Source: Actinomycetota bacterium
GTDB lineage: Bacteria; Actinomycetota; Actinomycetes; S36-B12
DNA: 64,000 nucleotides
Reading direction: 5' to 3'
Assembly (NCBI GenBank): GCA_016717115.1
Contig: JADKGE010000001.1
Span: 62,001-126,000 of the forward strand
The notes under the pieces are model-generated. The model saw only the letters and a program-made list of their open reading frames with translations. It was not told the DNA's origin and did no database searches. Positions 38,452 to 46,357 of the stretch are shown here, one piece after another. Within the stretch, counting starts at the first letter, position 1, and every line of letters starts with the position of its first letter. A program made the translations under genes and the position numbers.

Positions 38452-38465
38452 GTCACTTTGGTTAC
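38452..38465 (+). promoter_or_regulatory. Tandem GTNAC pair, possible MtrA-type operator
   Basis: GTCAC and GTTAC in direct repeat, 9 nt start to start, in the 256-bp gap between the divergent SpoIID-like and LCP genes. MtrA of actinobacteria is described as binding tandem GTNAC-like words near cell-wall genes. By chance a few such pairs are expected in a window of this size, so this stays a weak call. The rest of the gap holds no gene that I can support. Confidence 0.3.
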
Positions 38466-38596
38466 AGGTTCGTGAGGGGGGCGGAACCCGGACGGACCGG
38501 CGTGCGTCTCTAAGGTGCTCGCGCCGTTTACCATGGCGACACCTTCCCATCACCCGTCCCCGTCGACACCCGACCCACCATGAGGAGCCCGAGCCG

Positions 38597-40031
38597 GTGA
38601 GTTCCGCCCGTCCGACCGCCTCGCGGCACGTGTCGCGAGTGGTCCTCGCCGTGGTGTCGGCCCTCATCCTCGTGGCCACCGTGGTCGGTGCCGGAGTCAC
38701 GGTCGTCATGGGCCAGCTGCAGGGCAACGTCACCGCCGTCGACATCAGCGAGCAGCTCGGATCCGCGCCGCCCGTGCAGGCCCTCACCGAGATCAACGAG
38801 GAGACGGGCACCTACGATCCGCTGAACATCGTGCTCATGGGCAGCGACACTCGGGCCGGCAAGGGCAACGGCGGCTTCGGCAGCGTGGAGGAGTTCGGCG
38901 ACGCGCAGCACTCCGACACCGTCATCGTCCTGCACATCAGCGCCGACCGAAAGTCGGCCATCGGCGTCAGCATCCCCCGAGACACGATGATCACGCTGCC
39001 GATCTGCAAGAAGGACGGCAAGAAGGTCGGCGGGTACACCGCCCGCTTCAACCTCGCCATCGAGATCGGCGGACCCGGCTGCACGATCAAGGCCGTCGAG
39101 CAGATGTCGGGCCTGAACATCAACAACTTCATGCTCGTCGACTTCGGCGGCTTCAAGCGCATCGTCGACGCGATCGGCGGCGTCGAGATCTGCCTGACGA
39201 AGGCGGTCGACGATCCGCTGAGCGGACTCAAGCTCGACAAGGGCAAGCACCTCGTCGAGGGCGAGGGAGGCACTTGCCTTCGTCCGCGCCCGGCACACCC
39301 TGGGCGACGGCTCCGACACCTCGCGCATCCGCCGCCAGCAGGCGTTCTTGTCCTCCCTCCTGCGCAAGGTGCTCAGCAGCGGCACGCTCCTCAATCCGGC
39401 CGCGCTCATCGGCCTGCTCGATGCGGCCACGTCGTCCCTCACGGCCGACCCCCAGCTCGCCGACATCAACAACCTCAAGGACCTCGCCCTGAGCCTGAAG
39501 GACCTGAAGCCCGGCAACGTGACCTTCACCACGATCCCCTGGACCCCCAACGGCGACAACGCCACCGTGAGCGTCAACACGGAGGCAGCCAAGCCCATCT
39601 GGGACGCGATGAAGAACGACACTGCCTGGCCCCCGACCGGGGGTACGGGCGGCGAGCAGCCGCTGCTGAAGACGGCGCCCGAGCAGATCCGCGTCAACGT
39701 CCTCAACGGCACCGCCGAGAAGGGCAAGGCGAAGCAGGTGGCCAAGGAGCTGCGTAAGCAGGGTTACGTCGTCGAGCTCGTCGACAACGCCGAGACCTCC
39801 GACGTCGCCCAGACCACCGTGCAGTACGACCCCGGCTACGACCAGTCGGCCAAGACCCTGGCGTATGCCACGAGCGCGCAGGTCCTGGAGAAGGTCAAGA
39901 AGCAGGGCTCGACGATGAACCTCATCGTGGGGGCCGACTGGACGAGCGTTCGACCCGTGACCATCAGCGACATCACGCAGGACCTCACCGCGAACGTGAA
40001 CACCGGCGACGAGGCGTTCTGCGCCTCCTAG
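38597..40031 (+). pseudogene. LytR-CpsA-Psr (LCP) family wall-polymer ligase, frameshifted
   Basis: Membrane-anchored enzyme that would transfer teichoic-acid-like polymer from a lipid carrier to peptidoglycan. One TM near residues 17-39, then the LCP domain (LNIVLMGSDTRAG, DTVIVLHIS, SIPRDTMITLP with the Asp/Arg residues of the active site). After GKHLVEGEG the reading frame is lost: one extra G in the GGG run at 39265-39267 shifts the frame; removing it gives LVEGEEALAFVRARHTLGDG, the expected LCP sequence, and restores a frame that runs to 40031 with a C-terminal LytR_C domain (IRVNVLNGTAEKGKAK). Total would be about 477 aa. This may be a real lesion or a sequence error. GTG start follows GAGGAG. 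Confidence 0.85.
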
Positions 40032-40037
40032 CCCGGG

Positions 40038-40910
40038 TCAGATGACGGGTGGCCGGCCGGCCTTGGTCATCGCCCACACGGTGCGCCACTTCATCCGACG
40101 CCGCCCGGACGGACGCTCGGTCATCCCCTCGCGCAGGCCGCCGAACCAGGCACCAAGGGCCGCGCGGTCATGCACGCGCAACAGCGTCATGCCCACCCAG
40201 GTGCCCACGTACAGCGGCTCGAGGACCACGGGCAGGTTCCGGCGGGCCAGCCACACTCGGTTACGGGCGTTGAGCCGGTAGTAGACCTCGTGGCGCGCTG
40301 GGTCGATCACCGGATGGTTGACGACGAGGTCGGCCGCGTACCAGGGCGTGTAGCCCTCGTCCCACACCCGCCACACCAGATCGATCCCCTCGTGGGCGTA
40401 GAAGAACTCCTCGGGCCATCCGCCCACGGCGTCGAAGAGCGACCGGCGCATCGCAACGGCGCCCTCCCACAGCGCGGTGGCCGGGCTCGAGTCGTACGGA
40501 TCCCCGACGCGCAGCCGCGGAACCCAGCGCCGCGGCGCCGGCAGCCCCGTGGGATCGACCACCCGCGGCTGGATGAGTCCGAGCGTCGGATCGGCGGCGA
40601 ACCGCTCGGCGACGCTGCGCAGGAAGTGCGGGTCGGGCAGGCTCGCGTCGTCGTCGAGGAAGAACAGGAGGTCTCCACGCACGTGCGGCACCCCGGCGTT
40701 GCGCCCGGCCGGGATCCCGACGTTGTCCGGGAGGGCTACGCCGGTGACCTCGATCGGCAGCCCGGCCGGCTCCCAGCCGTTGCCGACGACTGCGACGTCG
40801 ACCGTCACGTCCTCCTGCCCGAGGACCGAGGCGATGCCGCGTTGGAGGTCATCGGGGCGCTTGCCCATCGTCAGGATCACGACGCCGAACTGCGGTTCGC
40901 GAGCGGACAT
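40038..40910 (-). CDS. GT2 glycosyltransferase, WbbL-like
   Basis: Cytoplasmic glycosyltransferase of 290 aa with a GT-A fold: FGVVILTMGKRPDDLQRGI, LPDNVGIPAGRNAG, and the metal site FFLDDDASLP. The pattern of the middle part (EGAVAMRRSLFDAVGGWPEEFF) is like L-rhamnosyl- and related transferases such as WbbL that act on lipid-linked sugars. In M. tuberculosis wbbL1 and an LCP gene are neighbours at this site. It is the last gene of the operon running leftwards from 46294. Its donor sugar cannot be told. Confidence 0.86.
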   Translation of the reverse strand: MSAREPQFGVVILTMGKRPDDLQRGIASVLGQEDVTVDVAVVGNGWEPAGLPIEVTGVALPDNVGIPAGRNAGVPHVRGDLLFFLDDDASLPDPHFLRSVAERFAADPTLGLIQPRVVDPTGLPAPRRWVPRLRVGDPYDSSPATALWEGAVAMRRSLFDAVGGWPEEFFYAHEGIDLVWRVWDEGYTPWYAADLVVNHPVIDPARHEVYYRLNARNRVWLARRNLPVVLEPLYVGTWVGMTLLRVHDRAALGAWFGGLREGMTERPSGRRRMKWRTVWAMTKAGRPPVI

Positions 40911-40912
40911 GA

Positions 40913-41719
40913 CTACCTCAGCCGGCTCGACGAGAGAATGGACGCAAGGTGCCCGACAACGGTGATCACGCCGAACACCGCCAGGAAGGCGACGAGGAAT
41001 CGCGTGGCTGCGAGATCGCCCAAGGCCAGGTCGACGATGGCAGCGACCAGGGCGAGCAGCGTCAGCTCGACGGAGTGGTAGGCCCGGTGGAACGGGAAGA
41101 ACCGGGCGATGCTCCGCACCCGGCGCAGGCCGCCGGAGCGGGGTGCAGCGACCTCGGCCTTCTCCTCCAGACGCGGCATGTTGTTGTAGGCGCGGGACAC
41201 ATGCACCATGTCGTTGAGCGACTTGTTATAGAGCACGAGGACGGAGACCAACGCTCCGACGAGCGGCCAAGGGGTGTCGAGCCAGCCCTCTCCGGGGAAG
41301 CCGGCGGCGCGCAGGCCCAGCGCGATCGGGATGAGGCCCTCGGTGGTGTAGTGGCCCACACGGTCGATGAAGACGCCCTTCGGCGACGTCGTCGACCGCC
41401 ACCTCGCGACTTCGCCGTCGCAGCAGTCCCACAGCATCTGCATCTGCCCGAGGAAGGCGGCCAGGACGGCGCCGTAGAGCCCCGGGATGAGGAGCGCGAG
41501 CGCTGCCGAGACACCCGTCGCGACCATGAGCCACGTGACGCCGTTGGCGGTGATCGACGTGCGCAGGAGCAGCCGGGTCAGGTACGGGGAGATGCTGCGC
41601 AGGTAGACGTCTGCCACCCAGTGCTCGGAGTTTCGGCGGCCGCGCACCGCCGGCGGCTGGCACACCTCGCGGATCTCGGCGACGGTCGGCCGAGCGGGCC
41701 GTGGCACCGCGTCGCTCAT
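40913..41719 (-). CDS. CDP-alcohol phosphotransferase family protein with altered catalytic motif
   Basis: Polytopic membrane protein of 268 aa with about 6 TM helices. The CDP-alcohol motif is D98-x2-D101-G102-x2-A105-R106-x8-G115-x3-D119-x3-H123: everything is present except the fourth Asp, the general base, which is His. Members of this family join CDP-activated alcohols (CDP-diacylglycerol, CDP-inositol) to polyols or phosphates. A reaction may still occur with His as base, or the protein may bind rather than catalyse. It sits directly downstream of a second family member (41716-43473, canonical motif), the stop and start overlapping by 4 bases. Confidence 0.88.
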   Translation of the reverse strand: MSDAVPRPARPTVAEIREVCQPPAVRGRRNSEHWVADVYLRSISPYLTRLLLRTSITANGVTWLMVATGVSAALALLIPGLYGAVLAAFLGQMQMLWDCCDGEVARWRSTTSPKGVFIDRVGHYTTEGLIPIALGLRAAGFPGEGWLDTPWPLVGALVSVLVLYNKSLNDMVHVSRAYNNMPRLEEKAEVAAPRSGGLRRVRSIARFFPFHRAYHSVELTLLALVAAIVDLALGDLAATRFLVAFLAVFGVITVVGHLASILSSSRLR

Positions 41720-43473
41720 GACCTCCCCCTCGACTGCACGGACAACCACTGTACGGACGAGATCACGACGAACAGCAGCGCCATGAGCCAGGCGCCCCAC
41801 AGAAGTCCGGCGCCCAGTGCCGTCAGGCCGAGGGCGGCCAGGGCGATGACGAGGATGGTGCGGCCCTCCCAGCCCAGGCCGATCCACGTGATCGACCGCG
41901 GCGAGGCCGCGTCCTGCATCGCCCGGTAGAGCGTGTCGTAGTGGTGGAACGCCACGACGGCCATCCACCAGAACGCCGCGACGACCACCGACGGGAACCA
42001 CACGAGCGCCACGAGGGCCACCGTGCCGAGCTCGACCAGCCGCAGCATCGCGGGTACCGCCCAGGCGGCCCGGTGCTGCCACCACCGCAGGCGCAACGAC
42101 GACGGCACCGCCAGGGACGCGATCGAGAGCAGCGGCCCGGAATCGCCCTGTCGCGAGAGCAATGTCACTCCGGCGGACGGCGTCGGTCCGTGCCAGGTGA
42201 AGGTGCGCAGCGACCGGCCGGCCGTGACATAGACGAGGGCAAGGAGCCCCGCGACGAGAAGCACGCCCAGCGCCCAGGTGGGACCCAGGATCGCGGCGAC
42301 GACGCTGATGATGAGCCAGCGTTCGCCGATCGGCAGGTGGATCGCCCGCTTGAACCACCGCACCGCGTCGCGCCGGTTCATGCGGGTCGACATCTCCATG
42401 GCGCCGCTCACCGACCAGCCGCCGGCCGTCCCCGAGGCACCGTCGTCCGCGAGCCGCACGTCGCGCACCGGAACGAACGCCTCCCGCATGCGCTGGATGC
42501 GGGAGAAGTCGTAGTCGGACATGTGCCGCGTCGTCTGGAGCACGACGAGCACCACGGCGAGCCACCAGATGTCCGCGCCGAAGCGGGCCGCGCCGATCGC
42601 CAGGCCTGCGTACGCGAGGAACTCCTTCACGCGGTCCGTGGACGCGTCGAGCCAAGCGCCGAGAGCCGAGAACGTGCGTGTGGCCCTGGCCACCTCTCCG
42701 TCGACGCAGTCGACGACCAGGCTCAGCTGCAGGAGGACCGCGCCAAGGACCAGCGCCCAGCGACTGCCCAGTGCGAAGGCACCGGCAGCGCCGATGCCGA
42801 TCGCGAACGACAGCACCGTGATCGCGTTCGGGCTCCAGCCGAGCCGAAGGGCGAGGCGAGTCAACGGCTTCGACGCCTTGCGCACGACGAACGTCGAGTA
42901 GAAGCCGTCGTCCGCACGGTTGGCCTGGAGCTGCGCAATGCGGTCATCACTCGTGGAGCCGGCCTCCCGTCGCGCCTCGTCGGGGTCGGCCGGAGCCCGG
43001 AACCAGGGCACGTCCACCATGTCGACGGCCTTAACGGTGACTCCCCCCCGAGCCACCGCCACGGCCACCAGTTCGAGCAGGTCGCTGCCATCCGACGCGA
43101 TCGCACCCTCGTCGATCGCCGACGCCAGATCGTCGACCAATGCGGCCGCCGTCGGACCATCAGAAGCCGAGATCGTCATCGCCCCGACCGAGCGGTGGTC
43201 CGGGGCGGCAACCGCATGGTGCCGGCTGCCGACGCTCGTCACCAGGTGGTGACGCACGCGGACATCTGCGGACTCGGAAGCGGGACGCACGAGAAGGGCG
43301 GTGGCCGCGAACGGGTCGTGCGTCAGTGGCGCGAGTGCCCGCGATGCGACGACGAGATCCGAGGCGATCACCACGGTGGTGGCGTCGGCCGCGGCGAGCC
43401 GGCGGGAGAGGTCACGCAGCGCCACCGTTGGCGACGGGAACGCGCCCGGCAGGTTGAACGGCTCGGGGGTCAC
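41716..43473 (-). CDS. CDP-alcohol phosphotransferase with extra N- and C-terminal domains (DUF5941 type)
   Basis: Membrane protein of about 585 aa. N-terminal about 160 residues resemble a nucleotidyltransferase-like remnant without its motif; the central CDP-alcohol phosphotransferase domain has the canonical motif D255-x2-D258-G-x2-AR-x8-G272-x3-D276-x3-D280; the C-terminal 200 residues carry more TM helices, as in the DUF5941 group. In actinobacteria such proteins are compared with inositol-phosphate/lipid synthases. GTG 43473 is chosen because it overlaps the sulfotransferase stop by 4 bases (GTGA); ATG 43497 (MADEVP) is an alternative and would overlap by 28. Confidence 0.86.
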   Translation of the reverse strand: MTPEPFNLPGAFPSPTVALRDLSRRLAAADATTVVIASDLVVASRALAPLTHDPFAATALLVRPASESADVRVRHHLVTSVGSRHHAVAAPDHRSVGAMTISASDGPTAAALVDDLASAIDEGAIASDGSDLLELVAVAVARGGVTVKAVDMVDVPWFRAPADPDEARREAGSTSDDRIAQLQANRADDGFYSTFVVRKASKPLTRLALRLGWSPNAITVLSFAIGIGAAGAFALGSRWALVLGAVLLQLSLVVDCVDGEVARATRTFSALGAWLDASTDRVKEFLAYAGLAIGAARFGADIWWLAVVLVVLQTTRHMSDYDFSRIQRMREAFVPVRDVRLADDGASGTAGGWSVSGAMEMSTRMNRRDAVRWFKRAIHLPIGERWLIISVVAAILGPTWALGVLLVAGLLALVYVTAGRSLRTFTWHGPTPSAGVTLLSRQGDSGPLLSIASLAVPSSLRLRWWQHRAAWAVPAMLRLVELGTVALVALVWFPSVVVAAFWWMAVVAFHHYDTLYRAMQDAASPRSITWIGLGWEGRTILVIALAALGLTALGAGLLWGAWLMALLFVVISSVQWLSVQSRGRS

Positions 43474-44672
43474 GGTCGCAGGGACTTCATCCGCCATCGA
43501 AGGCGAAGGTCGTCCTTCGTTCGGCTCCACAGCTCCGAACGCAGATCCTTGACGGAGAGCTCCGGGTTGTCTCGCGTGGCCTCGACCACCGTGATCACCG
43601 CCTGGACGGCCGCGTCGACGGGAAGCATCCCCTGGCTCCCGTCTTCGCCTGCCGGCGGCGATCCGACCCGATCGCCCAGTCGGTCGAGGTCGCCCAGCAG
43701 GCGGACCCCCAGGCCGCGGATCGCGTCGACGGCGATCCGGCCTTGCTCCGCGGCCGCGTCGAGCGCCCAGTCCGGCGTGCCCAGCCTCGGCTCGTCGGGC
43801 GCGGGCTCGCGGCCCTCGACCATGCCCAGCGCCACGCCCCTGCGCACGTACTTGACGTACTCGTCCCAGGTGAGCTCCTTGGTGACCCGGCGGTTGAGCC
43901 GGATGAGCAGCTCCGCCTCCGCAGCCGTCATCGATCTGTTCGACGTCAGATCCATGCGCGAGACCAGCACGTCCGGGTCGAGGTCGAGCAACTGGGCGAA
44001 GGTGCGGAACATCGCACTGCGGTCGACGTCCTCGAGCACCATCACCGTGACGTTGTCGGCGCCGGCGGCGTCGGCCCATCGCTGCACGACCGCGCCGTGG
44101 TCGTTGCGACGCCAGAAGCTCGGGGTCATGCTGGAGCCGCCGGGGTTCTCGAGGATGTTCTTCAGCCACTTCTCGTAGCCGGTGGTCAGTCCGTACTTCA
44201 GATACTGCTGCCACGACGACGGCAGCAGTCGCCCGAGGTTCCTGAGGGTGATCACGACGTGGACCCGGTCGCCGCCGAGCTGCCTCACGACGGTGGCCGC
44301 CGTCTCCGCGTCGGACTCGCAGAAGAACTCGCTGCTGATGGCCACCCGGCCGGTGTGACCGGCCGTCTGCTTGGCCAGCCAGTCGAAGATCGACATGTCG
44401 TAGACGTCGCCGCCCTTGTTCTTCCAGCCCCAGGTTCGCTGCGTCACGGCCATCGCCGAGCGGTGCTGCGCCTGCCGCTTGCCCGGGTAGAGGATGCCGC
44501 TCTTGCGCAGCTCCGGGCGCGCGTCCGCGAGTGCCGCCTGGATCGCGGTCGTGCCGGTCTTGTGGACGCCGACGTGCAGCAGGACCCCGGAATCGGGTAT
44601 CGCGGCCACATCGGGGAACACCGCGAGGCTTCGGCCGTCGCCCGTGGGTGGCTGGGCGGTCGACATCGACAT
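43470..44672 (-). CDS. Sulfotransferase-like protein
   Basis: Cytoplasmic protein of about 400 aa. The N-terminal VLLHVGVHKTGTTAIQAAL is the 5'-phosphosulfate-binding loop of PAPS-dependent sulfotransferases; VVITLRNLGRLLPSSW fits the 3'-phosphate motif (Arg, Ser). It therefore may add sulfate to a lipid or polymer intermediate, unusual next to teichoic-acid genes. Alternatively it could be a non-sulfating relative; genes for PAPS synthesis are not in the window. ATG 44672 (MSMSTAQPPTG) is used; the frame extends to 44819 inside the ATPase gene. It overlaps the next gene by 4 bases. Confidence 0.83.
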   Translation of the reverse strand: MSMSTAQPPTGDGRSLAVFPDVAAIPDSGVLLHVGVHKTGTTAIQAALADARPELRKSGILYPGKRQAQHRSAMAVTQRTWGWKNKGGDVYDMSIFDWLAKQTAGHTGRVAISSEFFCESDAETAATVVRQLGGDRVHVVITLRNLGRLLPSSWQQYLKYGLTTGYEKWLKNILENPGGSSMTPSFWRRNDHGAVVQRWADAAGADNVTVMVLEDVDRSAMFRTFAQLLDLDPDVLVSRMDLTSNRSMTAAEAELLIRLNRRVTKELTWDEYVKYVRRGVALGMVEGREPAPDEPRLGTPDWALDAAAEQGRIAVDAIRGLGVRLLGDLDRLGDRVGSPPAGEDGSQGMLPVDAAVQAVITVVEATRDNPELSVKDLRSELWSRTKDDLRLRWRMKSLRP

Positions 44673-44682
44673 GGGCACCACC

Positions 44683-45507
44683 CTATTGGTCGTCGCCCGT
44701 CGGCCCGGATGCCGAATCGTCGGGTTCGTCAGGAGAGGGACGATCGGCACGCCGAAGCGCCCTGAGCCGGGCGATCGCGTCGGGAACCGTGGTCTGTGCC
44801 ACGACGTGCCCCTCGTCAAGGAGGATCGCCCGATCGCAGAAGCGGCGGAACTGCTTGGGACTGTCCGACGCGAGCAGGAAGGTCACACCGTCCTCCCTCA
44901 TGCGGTCGACTCGCGTCCAGCACTGCTGTCGGAAGTCCCTCTCCCCCACGATCAGCACCTGCTCGATGGCATACGCCCGCGCGTTCGTGGACATTGCCGT
45001 CGCCCAGGCGAGGCGCTGCCGGATCACCGGCGGCGTCGTCCCGAGGTACTTGTCGAGGATCGACTCGACTCCGGCGAACGTCACGACCTCGCCCAGACTC
45101 TCCGTCACCGCCTCAGGGGACATCCCGAGCAGCCCACCCACGAGGTAGATGTTCTGCCGAACCGTGTACTGACGCACGAAGGATCGCGCCACGTCGATCA
45201 TGGGCACGACGCCCAGACGACGCCGCACCGTGCCCTCGTCGGGGACGAGCGTCCCAGCCGCCAGCCTCAGGAGGGCTTCCCGCCCAGACCCCCTGCCGCC
45301 GACGATCGCGACAGACTCGCCCTCCTCCACGGAGAAGGTCGCGTGTCGCAGGCGCCACACCTCGTCACGCTTGACCTCTCCAGCGATCCTGCGCAGCCGC
45401 TGCCGACGACCGTCGCCCTTGCGCCGACGGCGCCGCGGCATCCGAACACCCGCTTTGTCGAACGCGAGGAGCGCATCGAGTCCGGGGGTCAGCTTCTGGC
45501 GGGCCAC
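44683..45507 (-). CDS. Teichoic-acid-exporter-type ABC ATPase with degenerate motifs (TagH/Wzt-like)
   Basis: Protein of 274 aa with the fold of an ABC ATP-binding subunit and close placement to the TagG-type permease, but every catalytic motif has changed. Walker A is GGRGSGRE (70-77): Lys to Arg76, Ser/Thr to Glu77. The signature (family SSGMxxRL) is PPVIRQRL (159-166). Walker B/catalytic glutamate (DE) reads E182-Q183. The H-loop (SHS) is SDS, His to Asp215. The helical architecture (RLGVVPMIDVA, YTVRQNIYLVGGLLGM) is preserved. It probably cannot hydrolyse ATP. It may be a structural or regulatory subunit that needs another ATPase. The N-terminal 40 residues are basic. GTG starts one base after the permease stop. 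Confidence 0.87.
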   Translation of the reverse strand: MARQKLTPGLDALLAFDKAGVRMPRRRRRKGDGRRQRLRRIAGEVKRDEVWRLRHATFSVEEGESVAIVGGRGSGREALLRLAAGTLVPDEGTVRRRLGVVPMIDVARSFVRQYTVRQNIYLVGGLLGMSPEAVTESLGEVVTFAGVESILDKYLGTTPPVIRQRLAWATAMSTNARAYAIEQVLIVGERDFRQQCWTRVDRMREDGVTFLLASDSPKQFRRFCDRAILLDEGHVVAQTTVPDAIARLRALRRADRPSPDEPDDSASGPTGDDQ

Positions 45508-45508
45508 C

Positions 45509-46294
45509 TCACGCCTCCTTCAGGATGCGCGGCTCGGTGCGCCGGAACACGATCATCCCGATGGCAAGGATCACGATGCTCAGGCCGATCGAGACCGCAT
45601 AGCCATAGGCGTCCTCGATCTCCTCGGGCCAGAACCCGATGCGGTAAAGCCCCAGGACTCCGACCAGCGGGTTGAGCGCGGCGAGTCCGCGCACCGCCTC
45701 GGGGATGTTGGAGATCGAGTAGAGCACCGGCGAGAGGTAGAACAGCGCGCGAAGGACGATGCGGACGATGCGCGCGAGGTCGGGGATGACGACACATCCC
45801 GCCGAGATGAGCAGGGACAGTCCGTACATGAGCACGAACTGCAGTGCGACGGCGACGGGGAAGAGCACGATCAGCGGGCCCGGCCAGGTACGGGTGACGA
45901 TCATCGCGACGACGATCACCGGGAGTGAGAAGAGGAACTCGATCATGGATACGATCAGCACTCGCAGGACCCAGATCTCCGTCGGCAGGAGACTGATCCG
46001 CAGTTGCCCCCCGGCCCGCCGGAACACGCGCGTCGACGCCGCGATGCCCTTGGTGAACCACCACCACGGCAGGATGGCCACCGAAAGGAACAACAGGTAG
46101 GGCTGAAGGCCGAGTGCCCGCGCGCCCAGGAGGACCGAGAAGACGAACCACAGGACGATCGACATCCCCAGCGGCTCGAGCAGGGTCCACAGGTAGCCTA
46201 GGCGGAATTTCGTGTATTGCTTCTGCAGGTCCCTGAGGACCAGCATGCGGAGCACCTGACGGTGCTCCCAGATAGACCGCACGCTGGTTACCAT
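45509..46294 (-). CDS. ABC-2 permease of a teichoic-acid/polysaccharide exporter (TagG/Wzm-like)
   Basis: Polytopic membrane protein of 261 aa with six TM helices, typical size and pattern of TagG/Wzm-type permeases (SIWEHRQVLRMLVLRDLQKQ, LGYLWTLLEPLGM). It would move a lipid-linked glycopolymer across the membrane. ATG 46294 gives 261 aa, but a TATGGT -10 element covers that ATG and is 7 nt before the in-frame GTG at 46282 (VRSIWEH), which I think may be the true leaderless start. The gene overlaps no other; the degenerate ATPase gene follows after 1 base. Confidence 0.9.
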   Translation of the reverse strand: MVTSVRSIWEHRQVLRMLVLRDLQKQYTKFRLGYLWTLLEPLGMSIVLWFVFSVLLGARALGLQPYLLFLSVAILPWWWFTKGIAASTRVFRRAGGQLRISLLPTEIWVLRVLIVSMIEFLFSLPVIVVAMIVTRTWPGPLIVLFPVAVALQFVLMYGLSLLISAGCVVIPDLARIVRIVLRALFYLSPVLYSISNIPEAVRGLAALNPLVGVLGLYRIGFWPEEIEDAYGYAVSIGLSIVILAIGMIVFRRTEPRILKEA

Positions 46295-46295
46295 A
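46290..46295 (-). promoter_or_regulatory. -10 element (TATGGT) of the exporter operon
   Basis: TANNNT hexamer on the minus strand, overlapping the ATG at 46294 and 7 nt before an in-frame GTG at 46282. A tandem GTTAC/GTCAC pair (46287-46301, 10 nt apart) overlaps it. Most likely it drives the operon 46282-40038. Confidence 0.45.
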
Positions 46296-46357
46296 GGTCA
46301 CACCCGCGCACGGTCGATCAGGCGCCACGCGGCTGACACTCACACCAGGCGGAGACA

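Noticed and set aside
38597..39757. 386-codon frame as an alternative complete LCP protein
   Set aside because: After codon 223 or so the product becomes Arg/Pro/His-rich and unlike any LCP protein, while the shifted frame continues the family.
40913..42655. 580-codon form of the CDP-alcohol phosphotransferase
   Set aside because: The first 310 codons are another frame of the neighbouring gene; ATG 41719 gives the normal length and a 4-base overlap.
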